Origin: DAMBHY01 sp032068765
GTDB lineage: Bacteria > Bacteroidota > Bacteroidia > Bacteroidales > Dysgonomonadaceae
DNA length: 64,000 bases
NCBI GenBank assembly: GCA_032068765.1
Contig: DAMBHY010000001.1
Span: 1-64,000 of the forward strand
Direction: 5' to 3'
Part shown: positions 52,939 to 61,641 of the stretch, one piece after another
Position numbering within the stretch: the stretch's first letter is position 1
How the letters are laid out: every line of letters begins with the position of its first letter
Program-made: the position numbers and the translations under genes
The notes under the pieces: model-generated
What the model was told of the DNA's origin: nothing
Seen by the model: the letters and a program-made list of their open reading frames with translations, nothing else
The model's database searches: none

Positions 52939-52971
52939 ATAATTATTTATTTTGCCTAAAATAGCAATTTG

Positions 52972-53370
52972 TGGAGCTGGAGGGACTCGAACCCTCGTCC
53001 AAACAGGGAAGCAATTTGCTTTCTACATGCTTATCTTCATTTTAATTGTCAGGAAAGAGCGCGACTGAAGACACCAAACCCAATCCTTATCTTTTTTAGT
53101 TTCGGACAAGAGCCAAAGCCTCTCCCGTCCTATCTCCGATTTACCTGCACCACCTTATCGGCACGCTTCGAAGCCACAGCTTCCGGGTGATGTCTTGTTC
53201 CAACGCCTTGGTCGGAATTAAGCGAGTTAACCTACTATACTTCGGTTACGCAGCAAGAGCGTAATTGTTATTGCCAGTTATAGTTTTGACGTTTCAGATT
53301 ATAGTGCAAACCGACAAAGCACTGCATGCTTACAAACCTCTTCTACCCGCTGTCAAAACCGGTCAACCCC
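52972..53370 (-). ncRNA. ssrA: transfer-messenger RNA
   Basis: One-piece tmRNA, 399 bases. Its 5' end GGGGTTG pairs with CAGCTCC near the 3' end to make the alanyl acceptor stem; the T-arm is GGTTCGAGTCC. The tag reading frame (53246-53275) is GGC AAT AAC AAT TAC GCT CTT GCT GCG TAA, giving GNNNYALAA, close to the Bacteroides tag GENNYALAA. Rescues stalled ribosomes with SmpB and marks the peptide for proteolysis. CCA is not encoded. Confidence 0.95.
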
Positions 53371-53451
53371 ATATTGTATGTTTTGTTGATAACAGCTTAT
53401 CAGTGTGAGAAACTCTTTTCTCATCGCGAATAAAGGAATAATTAACGGGAA

Positions 53452-53482
53452 CAAAAGTAAGAAATTTTCAGCTATTTAGCAA
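53452..53482 (-). promoter_or_regulatory. promoter of ssrA
   Basis: TACTTTTG (53452-53459) with TTG (53480-53482) 20 bases upstream; predicted precursor extends about 75 bases before the mature 5' end. Confidence 0.55.
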
Positions 53483-53530
53483 ATGGATAATAAAATTTAC
53501 AATTATAAGAATTGTGTCAAAAATTTGGTT

Positions 53531-53538
53531 TAACTTTG
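53531..53538 (+). promoter_or_regulatory. -7 box of the cobalamin riboswitch transcript
   Basis: TAACTTTG directly upstream of the riboswitch; a TTG at 53512-53514 lies 16 bases upstream, a little close. Confidence 0.5.
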
Positions 53539-53547
53539 TCCCCGTAA

Positions 53548-53733
53548 TTCTGGTGTTTGACTGTCACTATATGCTGATGGTTTAATGAAAAGGGAATCAG
53601 GTGAAAATCCTGAACAGACCCGCTGCTGTAAGCTTCTTTAAAAAAAGGATATTGATAAACTCCAATTGCCACTGTGTGATATTCACGGGAAGGCGTTCAA
53701 TTATCCGAAGCAAAGTCAGAAGACCTGCCAGAA
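53548..53733 (+). promoter_or_regulatory. cobalamin riboswitch
   Basis: The conserved core is clear: GGGAATCAGGTGAAAATCCT, then GAACAGACCCGCTGCTGTAAG split by a few bases, a GCCACTG element, GGGAAGGCG, and AGTCAGAAGACCTGCC. The closing stem P1 is TTCTGG (53548-53553) with CCAGAA (53728-53733). In Bacteroidetes such RNAs regulate B12 uptake (BtuB and similar) or B12-independent enzymes. Here no such gene follows: only a 37-residue ORF and then a terminator. Confidence 0.9.
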
Positions 53734-53753
53734 AACAAAAATTTATCGCACAC

Positions 53754-53867
53754 ATGTTCACGGGAAAAAGAGCGGTTGCGGATATTTTTACTATTTTATT
53801 TTTGTTGAATTGTATTGAAGAAGACAACGCGACTGTATGTCGGTCTGATTGTCGATTATACATATAA
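53754..53867 (+). CDS. 37-residue ORF after the riboswitch (truncated gene start?)
   Basis: Starts MFTGKRAVADIFTILFLLNC: basic N-terminus and hydrophobic core like a signal peptide, then EEDNATVCRSDCRLYI and a stop. It is the only ORF that the B12 riboswitch could control. It may be the stub of a TonB-dependent receptor gene, or a genuine small peptide. A hairpin with a minus-strand T run follows at once. Confidence 0.4.
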   Translation: MFTGKRAVADIFTILFLLNCIEEDNATVCRSDCRLYI

Positions 53868-53868
53868 A

Positions 53869-53955
53869 AAAAGAGCAGTTTTGTGAGAACTCCTCTTCTA
53901 CTTTGTTTATTATTTTGGAAAGAAAGACGCGCCGGGATGGCAGCGTCTTTCTTGC
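53869..53955. terminator. paired terminators between the riboswitch ORF and lepA
   Basis: Hairpin 1: AAGAGCAGTT with AACTCCTCTT (about 53873-53899), seven T on the minus strand. Hairpin 2: AGAAAGACGC (53921-53930) with GCGTCTTTCT (53943-53952), nested GCC/GGC, T run on the plus strand. Together they end lepA and the riboswitch transcript. Confidence 0.75.
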
Positions 53956-53966
53956 TTTTTATGTTA

Positions 53967-55754
53967 TTAGTCGAGCTTCAACACGGCAAGGAAAGCTTTC
54001 TGCGGAACTTCCACATTGCCCACCTGTTTCATACGTTTTTTACCTTCTTTCTGCTTTTCGAGCAGCTTACGTTTACGCGAAATATCACCACCGTAACACT
54101 TAGCAGTCACGTCTTTGCGAACCGCTTTGATTGTTTCGCGTGCAATAATTTTTGCACCGATAGCTGCCTGGATAGCAATATCGAATTGTTGTCTCGGGAT
54201 AAGTTCTTTCAGCTTTTCACACATCCTTCTTCCGAAAGTAACGGAATTATCTATATGCGTGAGTGTGGAAAGCGCATCCACAGGTTCACCATTAAGCAGA
54301 ATATCAAGTTTCACCAGTTTCGAAGGACGATAATCGTGCATGTGGTAGTCAAACGAGGCATATCCTTTAGAGATACTTTTTAATTTGTCATAAAAGTCAA
54401 TTACAATTTCGCCCAAAGGCAAATCGTAAATAATTTCGACACGGTCGCCCGAAATATATTCCTGCTTGATAAGAACGCCTCTTTTTCCCAGACACAATGT
54501 CATAATCGGACCAATGTACGTAGTATTTGTGATGACTGACGCTCGGATAAATGGCTCGTCAATATGTTCGATAAGTGTTGGGTCTGGCAATCCGCTCGGA
54601 TTGTGCACCTCTTTCATATCGCCTTTCTTGTCATACACACGATACGATACGTTTGGAACTGTGGTAATCACGTCCATATTGAACTCTCTCTCCAAACGTT
54701 CCTGAATAATCTCCATGTGAAGCAGTCCAAGGAATCCGCATCGAAAACCGAAGCCTAAAGCAACAGAAGATTCAGGTTGAAAAGTAAGAGAGGCATCATT
54801 CAACTGCAGTTTTTCCAACGAAGCACGAAGATTCTCAAAGTCTTCGGTAACGATTGGATAAACTCCCGCGAAGACCATCGGTTTTACTTCCTCAAAACCT
54901 TCAATAGCTTTTTCAGCAGGTCTTTTTACGTGTGTAATCGTATCTCCTACCTTCACTTCCTTGGAAGTTTTGATACCGGAAATAATATAACCTACATCAC
55001 CGCAATTAACTCTGTCTTTCGGTACCATATCCAGTTTGAGAACACCAACCTCATCGGCTTCGTATTCTTTCTCCGTAGCGATAAATTTCACCGATTCTCC
55101 TTTTCCGATGCTACCATTTACAATTTTGTAGTAAGCAATAATTCCACGGAAAGGATTAAAAACTGAGTCGAAAATTAATGCCTGTAACGGCGCGTTAGGA
55201 TCACCGACAGGAGCGGGCACTTTTTCTATAATTGACTGAAGAATTTCCTCTATACCTACACCCGTTTTTCCACTGGCACGCAATACATCTTCACGACTAC
55301 AACCCAAAAGTTGCACAATCTGGTCTTCCACCTCATCGGGCATCGCGCTATCAAGGTCAATCTTGTTGATAATCGGGATGATTTCCAAATCATGCTCAAT
55401 CGCCATGTATACATTGGAAATGGTCTGCGCCTGAATTCCCTGCGCGGCGTCAACAATCAACAGCGCACCTTCGCAAGCGGCAATAGAACGGGAGACTTCG
55501 TAAGAGAAGTCTACGTGTCCCGGAGTGTCAATGAGATTTAGAACATATTTTTCTCCTTTATAAAGATACTCCATCTGGATGGCATGGCTCTTGATGGTGA
55601 TACCACGCTCTCTCTCCAAATCCATGTTATCAAGAACCTGCGATTTTAAATCTTTTTTTTCAACCGTATTGGTATATTCCAAAAGACGATCTGCAAGTGT
55701 ACTTTTTCCGTGGTCAATATGAGCAATAATACAGAAATTACGGATATTCTTCAT
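53967..55754 (-). CDS. lepA: ribosomal back-translocase / elongation factor 4
   Basis: 595 residues, normal. GTPase motifs AHIDHGKSTLADRLL (G1), DTPGHVDFSYEVSRS (G3) and NKIDL (G4), EF-G-like domains II, III and V, and the LepA-specific C-terminus with GGDISRKRKLLEKQKEGKKR. Assists translation initiation and stress survival at the ribosome. Overlaps the asnS stop (TAATG), so coupled. Confidence 0.98.
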   Translation of the reverse strand: MKNIRNFCIIAHIDHGKSTLADRLLEYTNTVEKKDLKSQVLDNMDLERERGITIKSHAIQMEYLYKGEKYVLNLIDTPGHVDFSYEVSRSIAACEGALLIVDAAQGIQAQTISNVYMAIEHDLEIIPIINKIDLDSAMPDEVEDQIVQLLGCSREDVLRASGKTGVGIEEILQSIIEKVPAPVGDPNAPLQALIFDSVFNPFRGIIAYYKIVNGSIGKGESVKFIATEKEYEADEVGVLKLDMVPKDRVNCGDVGYIISGIKTSKEVKVGDTITHVKRPAEKAIEGFEEVKPMVFAGVYPIVTEDFENLRASLEKLQLNDASLTFQPESSVALGFGFRCGFLGLLHMEIIQERLEREFNMDVITTVPNVSYRVYDKKGDMKEVHNPSGLPDPTLIEHIDEPFIRASVITNTTYIGPIMTLCLGKRGVLIKQEYISGDRVEIIYDLPLGEIVIDFYDKLKSISKGYASFDYHMHDYRPSKLVKLDILLNGEPVDALSTLTHIDNSVTFGRRMCEKLKELIPRQQFDIAIQAAIGAKIIARETIKAVRKDVTAKCYGGDISRKRKLLEKQKEGKKRMKQVGNVEVPQKAFLAVLKLD

Positions 55755-57154
55755 TAAAAATCTGCGTTTTTAGGCGTTCTTGGGAAAGGAATCACGTCGC
55801 GGATATTGGTCATACCTGTTACGAAAAGCATCAAGCGTTCAAATCCCAATCCAAAGCCTGAGTGAGGAGCTGTTCCGAATTTACGGGTTTCTAGATACCA
55901 CCAAATTGGTTCTATATTCATTCCCGTTTCTTTCACGCGGTTCATCAATTTATCGTAATCAGCTTCACGTTCCGAACCTCCGATAATTTCTCCGATTTTC
56001 GGGAAAAGGACGTCCATCGCACGAACAGTTTTTCCGTCTTCGTTTTGTTTCATGTAGAAAGATTTGATTTCGCGTGGATAATCGGTAAGAATAACCGGAC
56101 GTTTGAAATGTTTTTCTACAAGATAACGTTCGTGTTCCGATTGCAAATCCGTACCCCAATCTACAGGGAATTCAAATTTTTGACCGGATGCTTTCAGGAT
56201 TTCAACTCCTTCTGTGTATGTTAAGCGAACAAAATCATTCGCTACAACAAAATTCAATCTGTCCACAAGTTCTTTGTCATACATTTGAGCCAAAAAGTCA
56301 ATGTCTTCCTTGCAACTATCTAATGCGTAACGAATGAGATATTTCAAGAAATCTTCCGCCAAATCCATATTGTCTTTGATGTCGCAGAACGCCATTTCGG
56401 GCTCAATCATCCAGAACTCAGCCAAGTGGCGTGGAGTATTAGAATTTTCTGCACGGAAAGTCGGTCCGAAAGTATAGATTTGACCTAAAGCCATTGCGCC
56501 CAATTCTCCCTCCAACTGACCAGAAACGGTGAGGTTGGTTTGTCTTCCAAAGAAATCTTGGGCATAATCGATTTTACCTTCTTCCGTTATTGGAAGATTG
56601 TCCATATTCAAAGTCGTAACCTCGAACATTGACCCAGCACCTTCTGCGTCTGAAGCAGTGATTAGCGGTGTGTGGAAATAGAAAAAACCGTGGTCGTTGA
56701 AATATTTATGAATGGCGTAAGCCATGTGGTGACGCATTCTGAATATTGCACCAAACGTATTAGTACGAGGACGCAGGTGAGCAATTTCACGAAGAAACTC
56801 CAACGAGTGACCTTTCTTTTGCAAAGGGTATGTCGTAGGATCTGCAGTTCCATAGATTTCTATTTCTTCTGCTTGAATTTCTACAGATTGTCCCTGACCT
56901 TGCGAAGCTACCAACATACCGTTCACGCTAATACAAGCGCCGGTAGTAATGGGCTTTAAATATTCTTCTCCAAACTTCTGAATATCTATAACGACCTGAA
57001 TGTTGTTGATGGTAGTTCCGTCATTCAGTGCAACAAAATTAACATTTTTGTTTCCGCGACGTGTTCTCACCCATCCTTTTACGTTTACTTCACTTCCGAT
57101 TGCGTTTGATTGTAACAGAGAATTGATTTTTTCTCTTTTTATATCTTTCATCAT
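55754..57154 (-). CDS. asnS: asparaginyl-tRNA synthetase
   Basis: 466 residues. N-terminal OB-fold anticodon domain (VKGWVRTRRGNKNVNFVALND), class II core with motif 2 FRAENSNTPRHLAEFWMIEPE and motif 3 GFGLGFERLMLFVTGMTNIRDVIPF; the H-S-G before motif 3 distinguishes AsnRS from AspRS. Two adjacent Met codons (57154 and 57151) could start it. Fifty-five bases after rluB. Confidence 0.97.
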   Translation of the reverse strand: MMKDIKREKINSLLQSNAIGSEVNVKGWVRTRRGNKNVNFVALNDGTTINNIQVVIDIQKFGEEYLKPITTGACISVNGMLVASQGQGQSVEIQAEEIEIYGTADPTTYPLQKKGHSLEFLREIAHLRPRTNTFGAIFRMRHHMAYAIHKYFNDHGFFYFHTPLITASDAEGAGSMFEVTTLNMDNLPITEEGKIDYAQDFFGRQTNLTVSGQLEGELGAMALGQIYTFGPTFRAENSNTPRHLAEFWMIEPEMAFCDIKDNMDLAEDFLKYLIRYALDSCKEDIDFLAQMYDKELVDRLNFVVANDFVRLTYTEGVEILKASGQKFEFPVDWGTDLQSEHERYLVEKHFKRPVILTDYPREIKSFYMKQNEDGKTVRAMDVLFPKIGEIIGGSEREADYDKLMNRVKETGMNIEPIWWYLETRKFGTAPHSGFGLGFERLMLFVTGMTNIRDVIPFPRTPKNADF

Positions 57155-57209
57155 CTCTTATTAAAATTACTCTATAAGTAAGATTTTAAATTATTTTAAT
57201 AAAATTGGT

Positions 57210-58304
57210 TTAGTCGAATGCGCCCATGCGAAGCATATTCACTTCTTTTTCTGTAAGGTAGCGCCATTTTCCGCGAGATAGATTTTTTTTGGTAAGTCCG
57301 GCAAAATAGACTCTGTCGAGTTTCAAAACACGGTAACCGAGTTTTTCGAAAATTCTGCGGACAATACGATTTCTTCCTGAGTGGATTTCGATTCCCACTT
57401 GAGACAAATCTTCTTCAGAAACATAGCTTATCGCGTCAGCATGAATTTCTCCATCTTCCAGTTCAATTCCATCAGCAATAGCCTGCATATGTTCCATTTC
57501 CACATCCTTATCAAGCCAAACCTGATAGATTTTCCTTTTTTCAAATTTAGGATGTGTAAGTTTTGATGCTAAATCACCATCGTTCGTAAGCAAAAGCACA
57601 CCTGTTGTAGCTCTGTCCAAACGACCTACCGGATAGATGCGTTCTTTACATGCACTTTTTACAAGTTCCATTACCGTTTTTCTATTCTCAGGATCTTCTG
57701 TAGTTGTTACAAAGCCTTTTGGTTTGTTCAACAAAACGTAAACTTTGCTTTCCAACTGAATTGGTTGATCGTGGAACATCACAGAATCAGCACGTGTTAT
57801 TTTTGTACCCAATTCAGTCACTACTTCTCCGTTAACTTTTACTACTCCTGCCTGAATAAATTCATCGGCTTCGCGGCGAGAACACACACCTGCATTTGCT
57901 AAATATTTGTTCAAACGGATTGGAGCGTTAGGATCAGCACTTTCCTTGTACTTAACTTGTTTGAAAGGCGCTTTTTTCTTAGCAAGCGTCTTCTTAGCAT
58001 TGCTTGCACCGTCTTGCTGTCTATTATTAGAATTTTTATTTTGCGGACGGTTGTTGTTTCCGTAATTAATTCCGCCTCTATTATCTCTGTTGGATGAACG
58101 GTTATTTGTATTTTCTGAAACACGTTCGCCTACACGGGGACGCCTTTTGCGCCCGCTGGAATCTGTGTCAGAGTTATTACCATTGTCATACGAATTATAG
58201 GAATTATAATTATCTTCATTTCGTGAAGAGTTATAAATTCTTTCGCCACCGTTGTTTCTTTGCAAGGGACGTCTTGGTCGTTGTTCTTCGTTATTTGTAT
58301 TCAT
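57210..58304 (-). CDS. rluB: RluB/RsuA-type pseudouridine synthase with low-complexity N-terminus
   Basis: 364 residues. Residues 1-115 are Asn/Arg/Gly/Ser-rich disorder, then KKAPFKQVKYKESADP, an S4 RNA-binding domain (about 128-175, RLNKYLANAGVCSRREADEF) and the catalytic domain with GRLDRATTGVLLLTNDG (Asp nucleophile) and GRNRIVRRIFEKLGY. Modifies 23S rRNA. The disordered head is typical of Bacteroidetes members. Between purB and asnS on the same strand. Confidence 0.93.
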   Translation of the reverse strand: MNTNNEEQRPRRPLQRNNGGERIYNSSRNEDNYNSYNSYDNGNNSDTDSSGRKRRPRVGERVSENTNNRSSNRDNRGGINYGNNNRPQNKNSNNRQQDGASNAKKTLAKKKAPFKQVKYKESADPNAPIRLNKYLANAGVCSRREADEFIQAGVVKVNGEVVTELGTKITRADSVMFHDQPIQLESKVYVLLNKPKGFVTTTEDPENRKTVMELVKSACKERIYPVGRLDRATTGVLLLTNDGDLASKLTHPKFEKRKIYQVWLDKDVEMEHMQAIADGIELEDGEIHADAISYVSEEDLSQVGIEIHSGRNRIVRRIFEKLGYRVLKLDRVYFAGLTKKNLSRGKWRYLTEKEVNMLRMGAFD

Positions 58305-58353
58305 TTTAATGAGTGTTAATTAAAACTGCCGTCACGGCATTTCTTAATAGAAA

Positions 58354-59730
58354 TTACAGTTGATTATTAATTTTAAATTTATTGATTTTCACACCTGTAT
58401 AGTTATGAGGAGTTATTTTTTTAAGTTCCTCTTTTATATCATCATTTACTTCTAAAGTATCTATAAATTCAGTAATACTATCTTTAGTAATTTTCGAATT
58501 AGTACGTGTTAAAGCTTTCAAAGCTTCATAAGGCTGCGGATAACCTTCTCTACGAAGTATGGTTTGAATTCCTTCTGCTACAACCGCCCAATTATTTTCT
58601 AAGTCAAGCGTTATAGCTTCCTCATTTAATAACAATTTACTCAGACCTTTTGTTGTGCTTTTTAGAGCAATAAGTCCGTGAGCTAGTGGCATTCCTATGT
58701 TTCGGATAACTGTAGAATCTGTAAGATCTCTTTGCAAACGTGATATTGGAAGTTTAGCGGCCAAGAATTCAAGAATCGCATTAGCAATGCCGAGATTCCC
58801 TTCTGCATTTTCAAAATCTATCGGATTTACTTTGTGAGGCATTGCAGAAGAGCCTACTTCTCCTTTTTTGATGCTTTGTCTAAAATACTCCATCGAAATA
58901 TATTGCCAAATATCACGGCACAAATCAATAAGAATAGTGTTTATTCTTTTCAAGGCATCAAAAGATGCTGCAAAAGCATCGTAATTGGATATTTGTGTAG
59001 TATACAACTCCCTTTTTAATCCCAGTTTCTCAGTAACGAATCTGTTTCCAAATTCAACCCAGTTTATTTGAGGGTATGCTACGTTGTGTGCATTGAAGTT
59101 TCCCGTAGCTCCTCCAAATTTTGCTTTCGTAGGAATATGTGATAAAACTTCGATTTGTCCTTTTAGTCTATAACTGAAGACTTCAATTTCCTTTCCTAGT
59201 GTTGTAGGAGAAGCGGGTTGTCCGTGAGTTTTTGCAAGCATTGGAATGTCGCTCCAATCATCTGCTAACTTATCCAATGTTTGCGCAATTTCAGAAAGTT
59301 GTGGAATATAAACCTGTTGCAAGGCATCCTGCCACATTAATGGTGATGCTGTGTTGTTGATATCTTGTGAAGTCAATCCAAAATGGACAAACTCTTTAAA
59401 TTCTGCAATATTGAGTTCGTCAAATTTTTCTTTAATAAAGTATTCAACGGCTTTTACATCGTGATTTGTAACAGACTCAATGCTTTTTATATATTGTGCA
59501 TTTTCTTCACTAAAATCCTCTACTATATTTCTCAATTTAGAAAAAATTTCATTATTGAATTTATCCAATGGTTTTATTCCTAATTCACAAAGAGCGATAA
59601 AATATTCTATCTCTACATAAACCCGATACTTTATTAAAGCATATTCCGAAAAATACGGGGCTAATTCTTCAATTTTCGCTCTGTATCTTCCATCTACAGG
59701 AGATACCGCTGTTAGTTCATTTAATTTCAT
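58354..59730 (-). CDS. purB: adenylosuccinate lyase
   Basis: 458 residues. Begins MKLNELTAVSPVDGRYR; catalytic-base region TSQDINNTASPLM, HGQPASPTTLGKEI, and the superfamily signature GSSAMPHKVNPIDFENAEG (about 283-301). Cleaves SAICAR and adenylosuccinate. First gene of the probable purB-rluB-asnS-lepA operon; a TATTTTTG box at 59863-59870 may be its promoter. Confidence 0.97.
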   Translation of the reverse strand: MKLNELTAVSPVDGRYRAKIEELAPYFSEYALIKYRVYVEIEYFIALCELGIKPLDKFNNEIFSKLRNIVEDFSEENAQYIKSIESVTNHDVKAVEYFIKEKFDELNIAEFKEFVHFGLTSQDINNTASPLMWQDALQQVYIPQLSEIAQTLDKLADDWSDIPMLAKTHGQPASPTTLGKEIEVFSYRLKGQIEVLSHIPTKAKFGGATGNFNAHNVAYPQINWVEFGNRFVTEKLGLKRELYTTQISNYDAFAASFDALKRINTILIDLCRDIWQYISMEYFRQSIKKGEVGSSAMPHKVNPIDFENAEGNLGIANAILEFLAAKLPISRLQRDLTDSTVIRNIGMPLAHGLIALKSTTKGLSKLLLNEEAITLDLENNWAVVAEGIQTILRREGYPQPYEALKALTRTNSKITKDSITEFIDTLEVNDDIKEELKKITPHNYTGVKINKFKINNQL

Positions 59731-59862
59731 GAGATGTGACTCTTCTATATTTCATTTATTAAGCAAAACTGGAAATCACTTTCAATTTGCTTTATAGTTA
59801 AAGGATTTATAATGTTTTTCTAATTATGAACAATCTTTTATTCCGCAATTGATTTTCCGATA

Positions 59863-59870
59863 CAAAAATA
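59863..59870 (-). promoter_or_regulatory. -7 box of purB
   Basis: TATTTTTG on the minus strand; predicted leader about 125 bases. Confidence 0.4.
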
Positions 59871-59942
59871 GCTATAAAAATAACAATTGAAAAATTTGAG
59901 TATTTTTTTTTACTTTTTATTGCGAATTTAAAAAAATCAACG

Positions 59943-59950
59943 TATTTTTG
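59943..59950 (+). promoter_or_regulatory. -7 box of the tRNA-Val pair
   Basis: TATTTTTG, 18 bases before the first tRNA. Confidence 0.5.
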
Positions 59951-59968
59951 CATCCGCTTTTATAGAGA

Positions 59969-60046
59969 GGGCGTTTAGCTCAGCTGGTTCAGAGCATCTG
60001 CCTTACAAGCAGAGGGTCGGCGGTTCGAATCCGTCAACGCCCACCA
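59969..60046 (+). tRNA. tRNA-Val(UAC), copy 1
   Basis: 78 bases including encoded CCA. Acceptor GGGCGTT/AACGCCC, anticodon loop CTTACAA giving UAC, T-arm GGTTCGAATCC. Identical to copy 2, 27 bases downstream. Confidence 0.97.
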
Positions 60047-60073
60047 TCCTTCTATAAAAATTATTTTATTATC

Positions 60074-60151
60074 GGGCGTTTAGCTCAGCTGGTTCAGAGC
60101 ATCTGCCTTACAAGCAGAGGGTCGGCGGTTCGAATCCGTCAACGCCCACCA
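60074..60151 (+). tRNA. tRNA-Val(UAC), copy 2
   Basis: Base-for-base repeat of the preceding tRNA including CCA; a recent tandem duplication or one kept uniform by gene conversion. Confidence 0.97.
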
Positions 60152-60158
60152 TCCTTTC

Positions 60159-60191
60159 AAAAGAATTACTTGATGTAGTTCTTTTTTTATT
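60159..60191 (+). terminator. terminator of the tRNA-Val pair
   Basis: AAGAATTAC (60161-60169) pairs with GTAGTTCTT (60175-60183), then a T run. Confidence 0.75.
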
Positions 60192-60223
60192 TCCAATATA
60201 ATTTTTCCAATAAACCATCACAT

Positions 60224-60260
60224 AAATTGTTTTTAATATTAAAAACAATTTATACTTTTG
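60224..60260 (+). promoter_or_regulatory. 28-bp perfect palindrome and -7 box of the fimbrillin-like gene
   Basis: The 14-base half AAATTGTTTTTAAT (60224-60237) is followed directly by its reverse complement (60238-60251). Two bases on lies the -7 box TACTTTTG (60253-60260), 33 bases before the ATG. The palindrome occupies the -33 region, as an operator would. Confidence 0.6.
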
Positions 60261-60293
60261 TGCCATAATCAATTATCATAAAATTACAACACA

Positions 60294-61595
60294 ATGAAAA
60301 ATTACAAATTACTTTATGCAGTTATTCTTGCATTCGTCCTTTCGGGATGTTATGATGAAAATCTAAACACAAATCATGTTCAACAAGACATTCAGTTTTT
60401 TGCTAATATTCATCCTCTAAATACGCGAGTGATGGATAATATGTGGAATGATAAAGATGCTATCGGCATTTATATGATTCGTTCGGGTAATCCACTAAAT
60501 TCTATTTGCCTTTCTGATAACATTAAATATATTATCTCGAATACTGCAGGACAATTTGTTCCTACTGATACCACAAAATCGATCAGATTTCCATATAATG
60601 GCACAAATGTGGATTTTATTGCATATTATCCATATAAATCATCACTTTCTTCTTTCCAATATCCTATTGATTTAATTGATCAATCTAAGCAATCGGCTAT
60701 AGATTTAATGTATTCTAACAATAATAAGAATCTAAACAATAGTTCTCCGACAGAAGTTCAATTAAGCTTTTCGCATCAACTTGTAAAGATTGTTATTAAC
60801 ATAAAAGCATTAAATGACAATTACAGCTTGTCAAATGCAAAAGTAAATATCAAAAATGTTGGACTAAGTGCTAACTTTTCGTTAGTGGATAAAACAATTT
60901 CAGAACCAATCTCGACAGGCACGATTACATTCAACACAAGTGATGATGGGAAAACATCGCAAGCGATTTTACTACCTGAGAAAGATCTTTCAAACAAAGA
61001 ATTACAGATTCTTGTTGGAGATGATAGTTTCAATTTTAATCTTAAATCCCTCCAAAAAATAACTTCTTTTGAACGAGGGAAAAGATATACTTTTAATGTT
61101 ACAATTAACCCTCAACTTGGAAACTTAGTAAGTATCTCTAATGCATCAATATCCAACTGGATTGATGAAGAGGCAATAGATATTAAGATAAATGAAAGTT
61201 CTCCTTCTTCAGATAACGAGACTATTCCTCCAACACAAAAAGGTACAGAGCAAAATCCTTATACGATAGCAGAAACAGAAAAAAATTATGGGAAGACAGA
61301 TGTTTGGATAAAAGGCTATATAGTAGGTTATTACACTGGTACGACTTCATCATCATTTGAAGCAACAAATGAAAACGTTACAAAAGATACAAATATCGCC
61401 ATTGCAGATAATCCTAATGAAAAAGACGTATCAAAAACATTTGCTATTTCCTTAAATCCAGATAAATATAGAGAAGATCTGAATTTAAAAAGTAATCCTG
61501 ATAACTTTGGTAAAATTTTAATTATAAAGGGAGATATTGTTGATAATTTTAGATTAAATGGTATTAAGTATATAAAAGGATTTCAATTAAAATAA
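60294..61595 (+). CDS. fimbrillin-like lipoprotein with C-terminal DUF6359 domain
   Basis: 433 residues. Lipobox LSGC (Cys19). Residues 35-295 follow the fimbrillin/Mfa-like layout: DAIGIYMIRSG, FPYNGTNVDFIAYYPY, VQLSFSHQLVKIVINIKA and ERGKRYTFNVTIN. The C-terminal 100 residues (KGTEQNPYTIAETEKNYGKT, VWIKGYIVGYY, SNPDNFGKILIIKGD) match the OB-like DUF6359 domain. Probably a surface protein, assembled or anchored like other Bacteroidales fimbrillins. The palindrome at its promoter suggests switchable or regulated expression. Confidence 0.85.
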   Translation: MKNYKLLYAVILAFVLSGCYDENLNTNHVQQDIQFFANIHPLNTRVMDNMWNDKDAIGIYMIRSGNPLNSICLSDNIKYIISNTAGQFVPTDTTKSIRFPYNGTNVDFIAYYPYKSSLSSFQYPIDLIDQSKQSAIDLMYSNNNKNLNNSSPTEVQLSFSHQLVKIVINIKALNDNYSLSNAKVNIKNVGLSANFSLVDKTISEPISTGTITFNTSDDGKTSQAILLPEKDLSNKELQILVGDDSFNFNLKSLQKITSFERGKRYTFNVTINPQLGNLVSISNASISNWIDEEAIDIKINESSPSSDNETIPPTQKGTEQNPYTIAETEKNYGKTDVWIKGYIVGYYTGTTSSSFEATNENVTKDTNIAIADNPNEKDVSKTFAISLNPDKYREDLNLKSNPDNFGKILIIKGDIVDNFRLNGIKYIKGFQLK

Positions 61596-61596
61596 A

Positions 61597-61626
61597 AAAA
61601 GGTCGGAGAAATCCGACCTTTTAATT
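61597..61626. terminator. bidirectional terminator between the fimbrillin-like gene and murQ
   Basis: AAAAGGTCGGA (61597-61607) pairs with TCCGACCTTTT (61612-61622), T runs on both strands. Confidence 0.85.
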
Positions 61627-61641
61627 ATATAAAAACTTCTG

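Noticed and set aside
52969..53190. 73-residue plus-strand ORF
   Set aside because: It is the complement of tmRNA sequence.
53597..53863. 88-residue minus-strand ORF
   Set aside because: It is antisense to the cobalamin riboswitch and has no protein-like pattern; the plus-strand frame from 53601 likewise starts inside the riboswitch.
54777..55166. 129-residue plus-strand ORF
   Set aside because: Shadow of lepA; Phe/Asn-rich antisense text with no domain.
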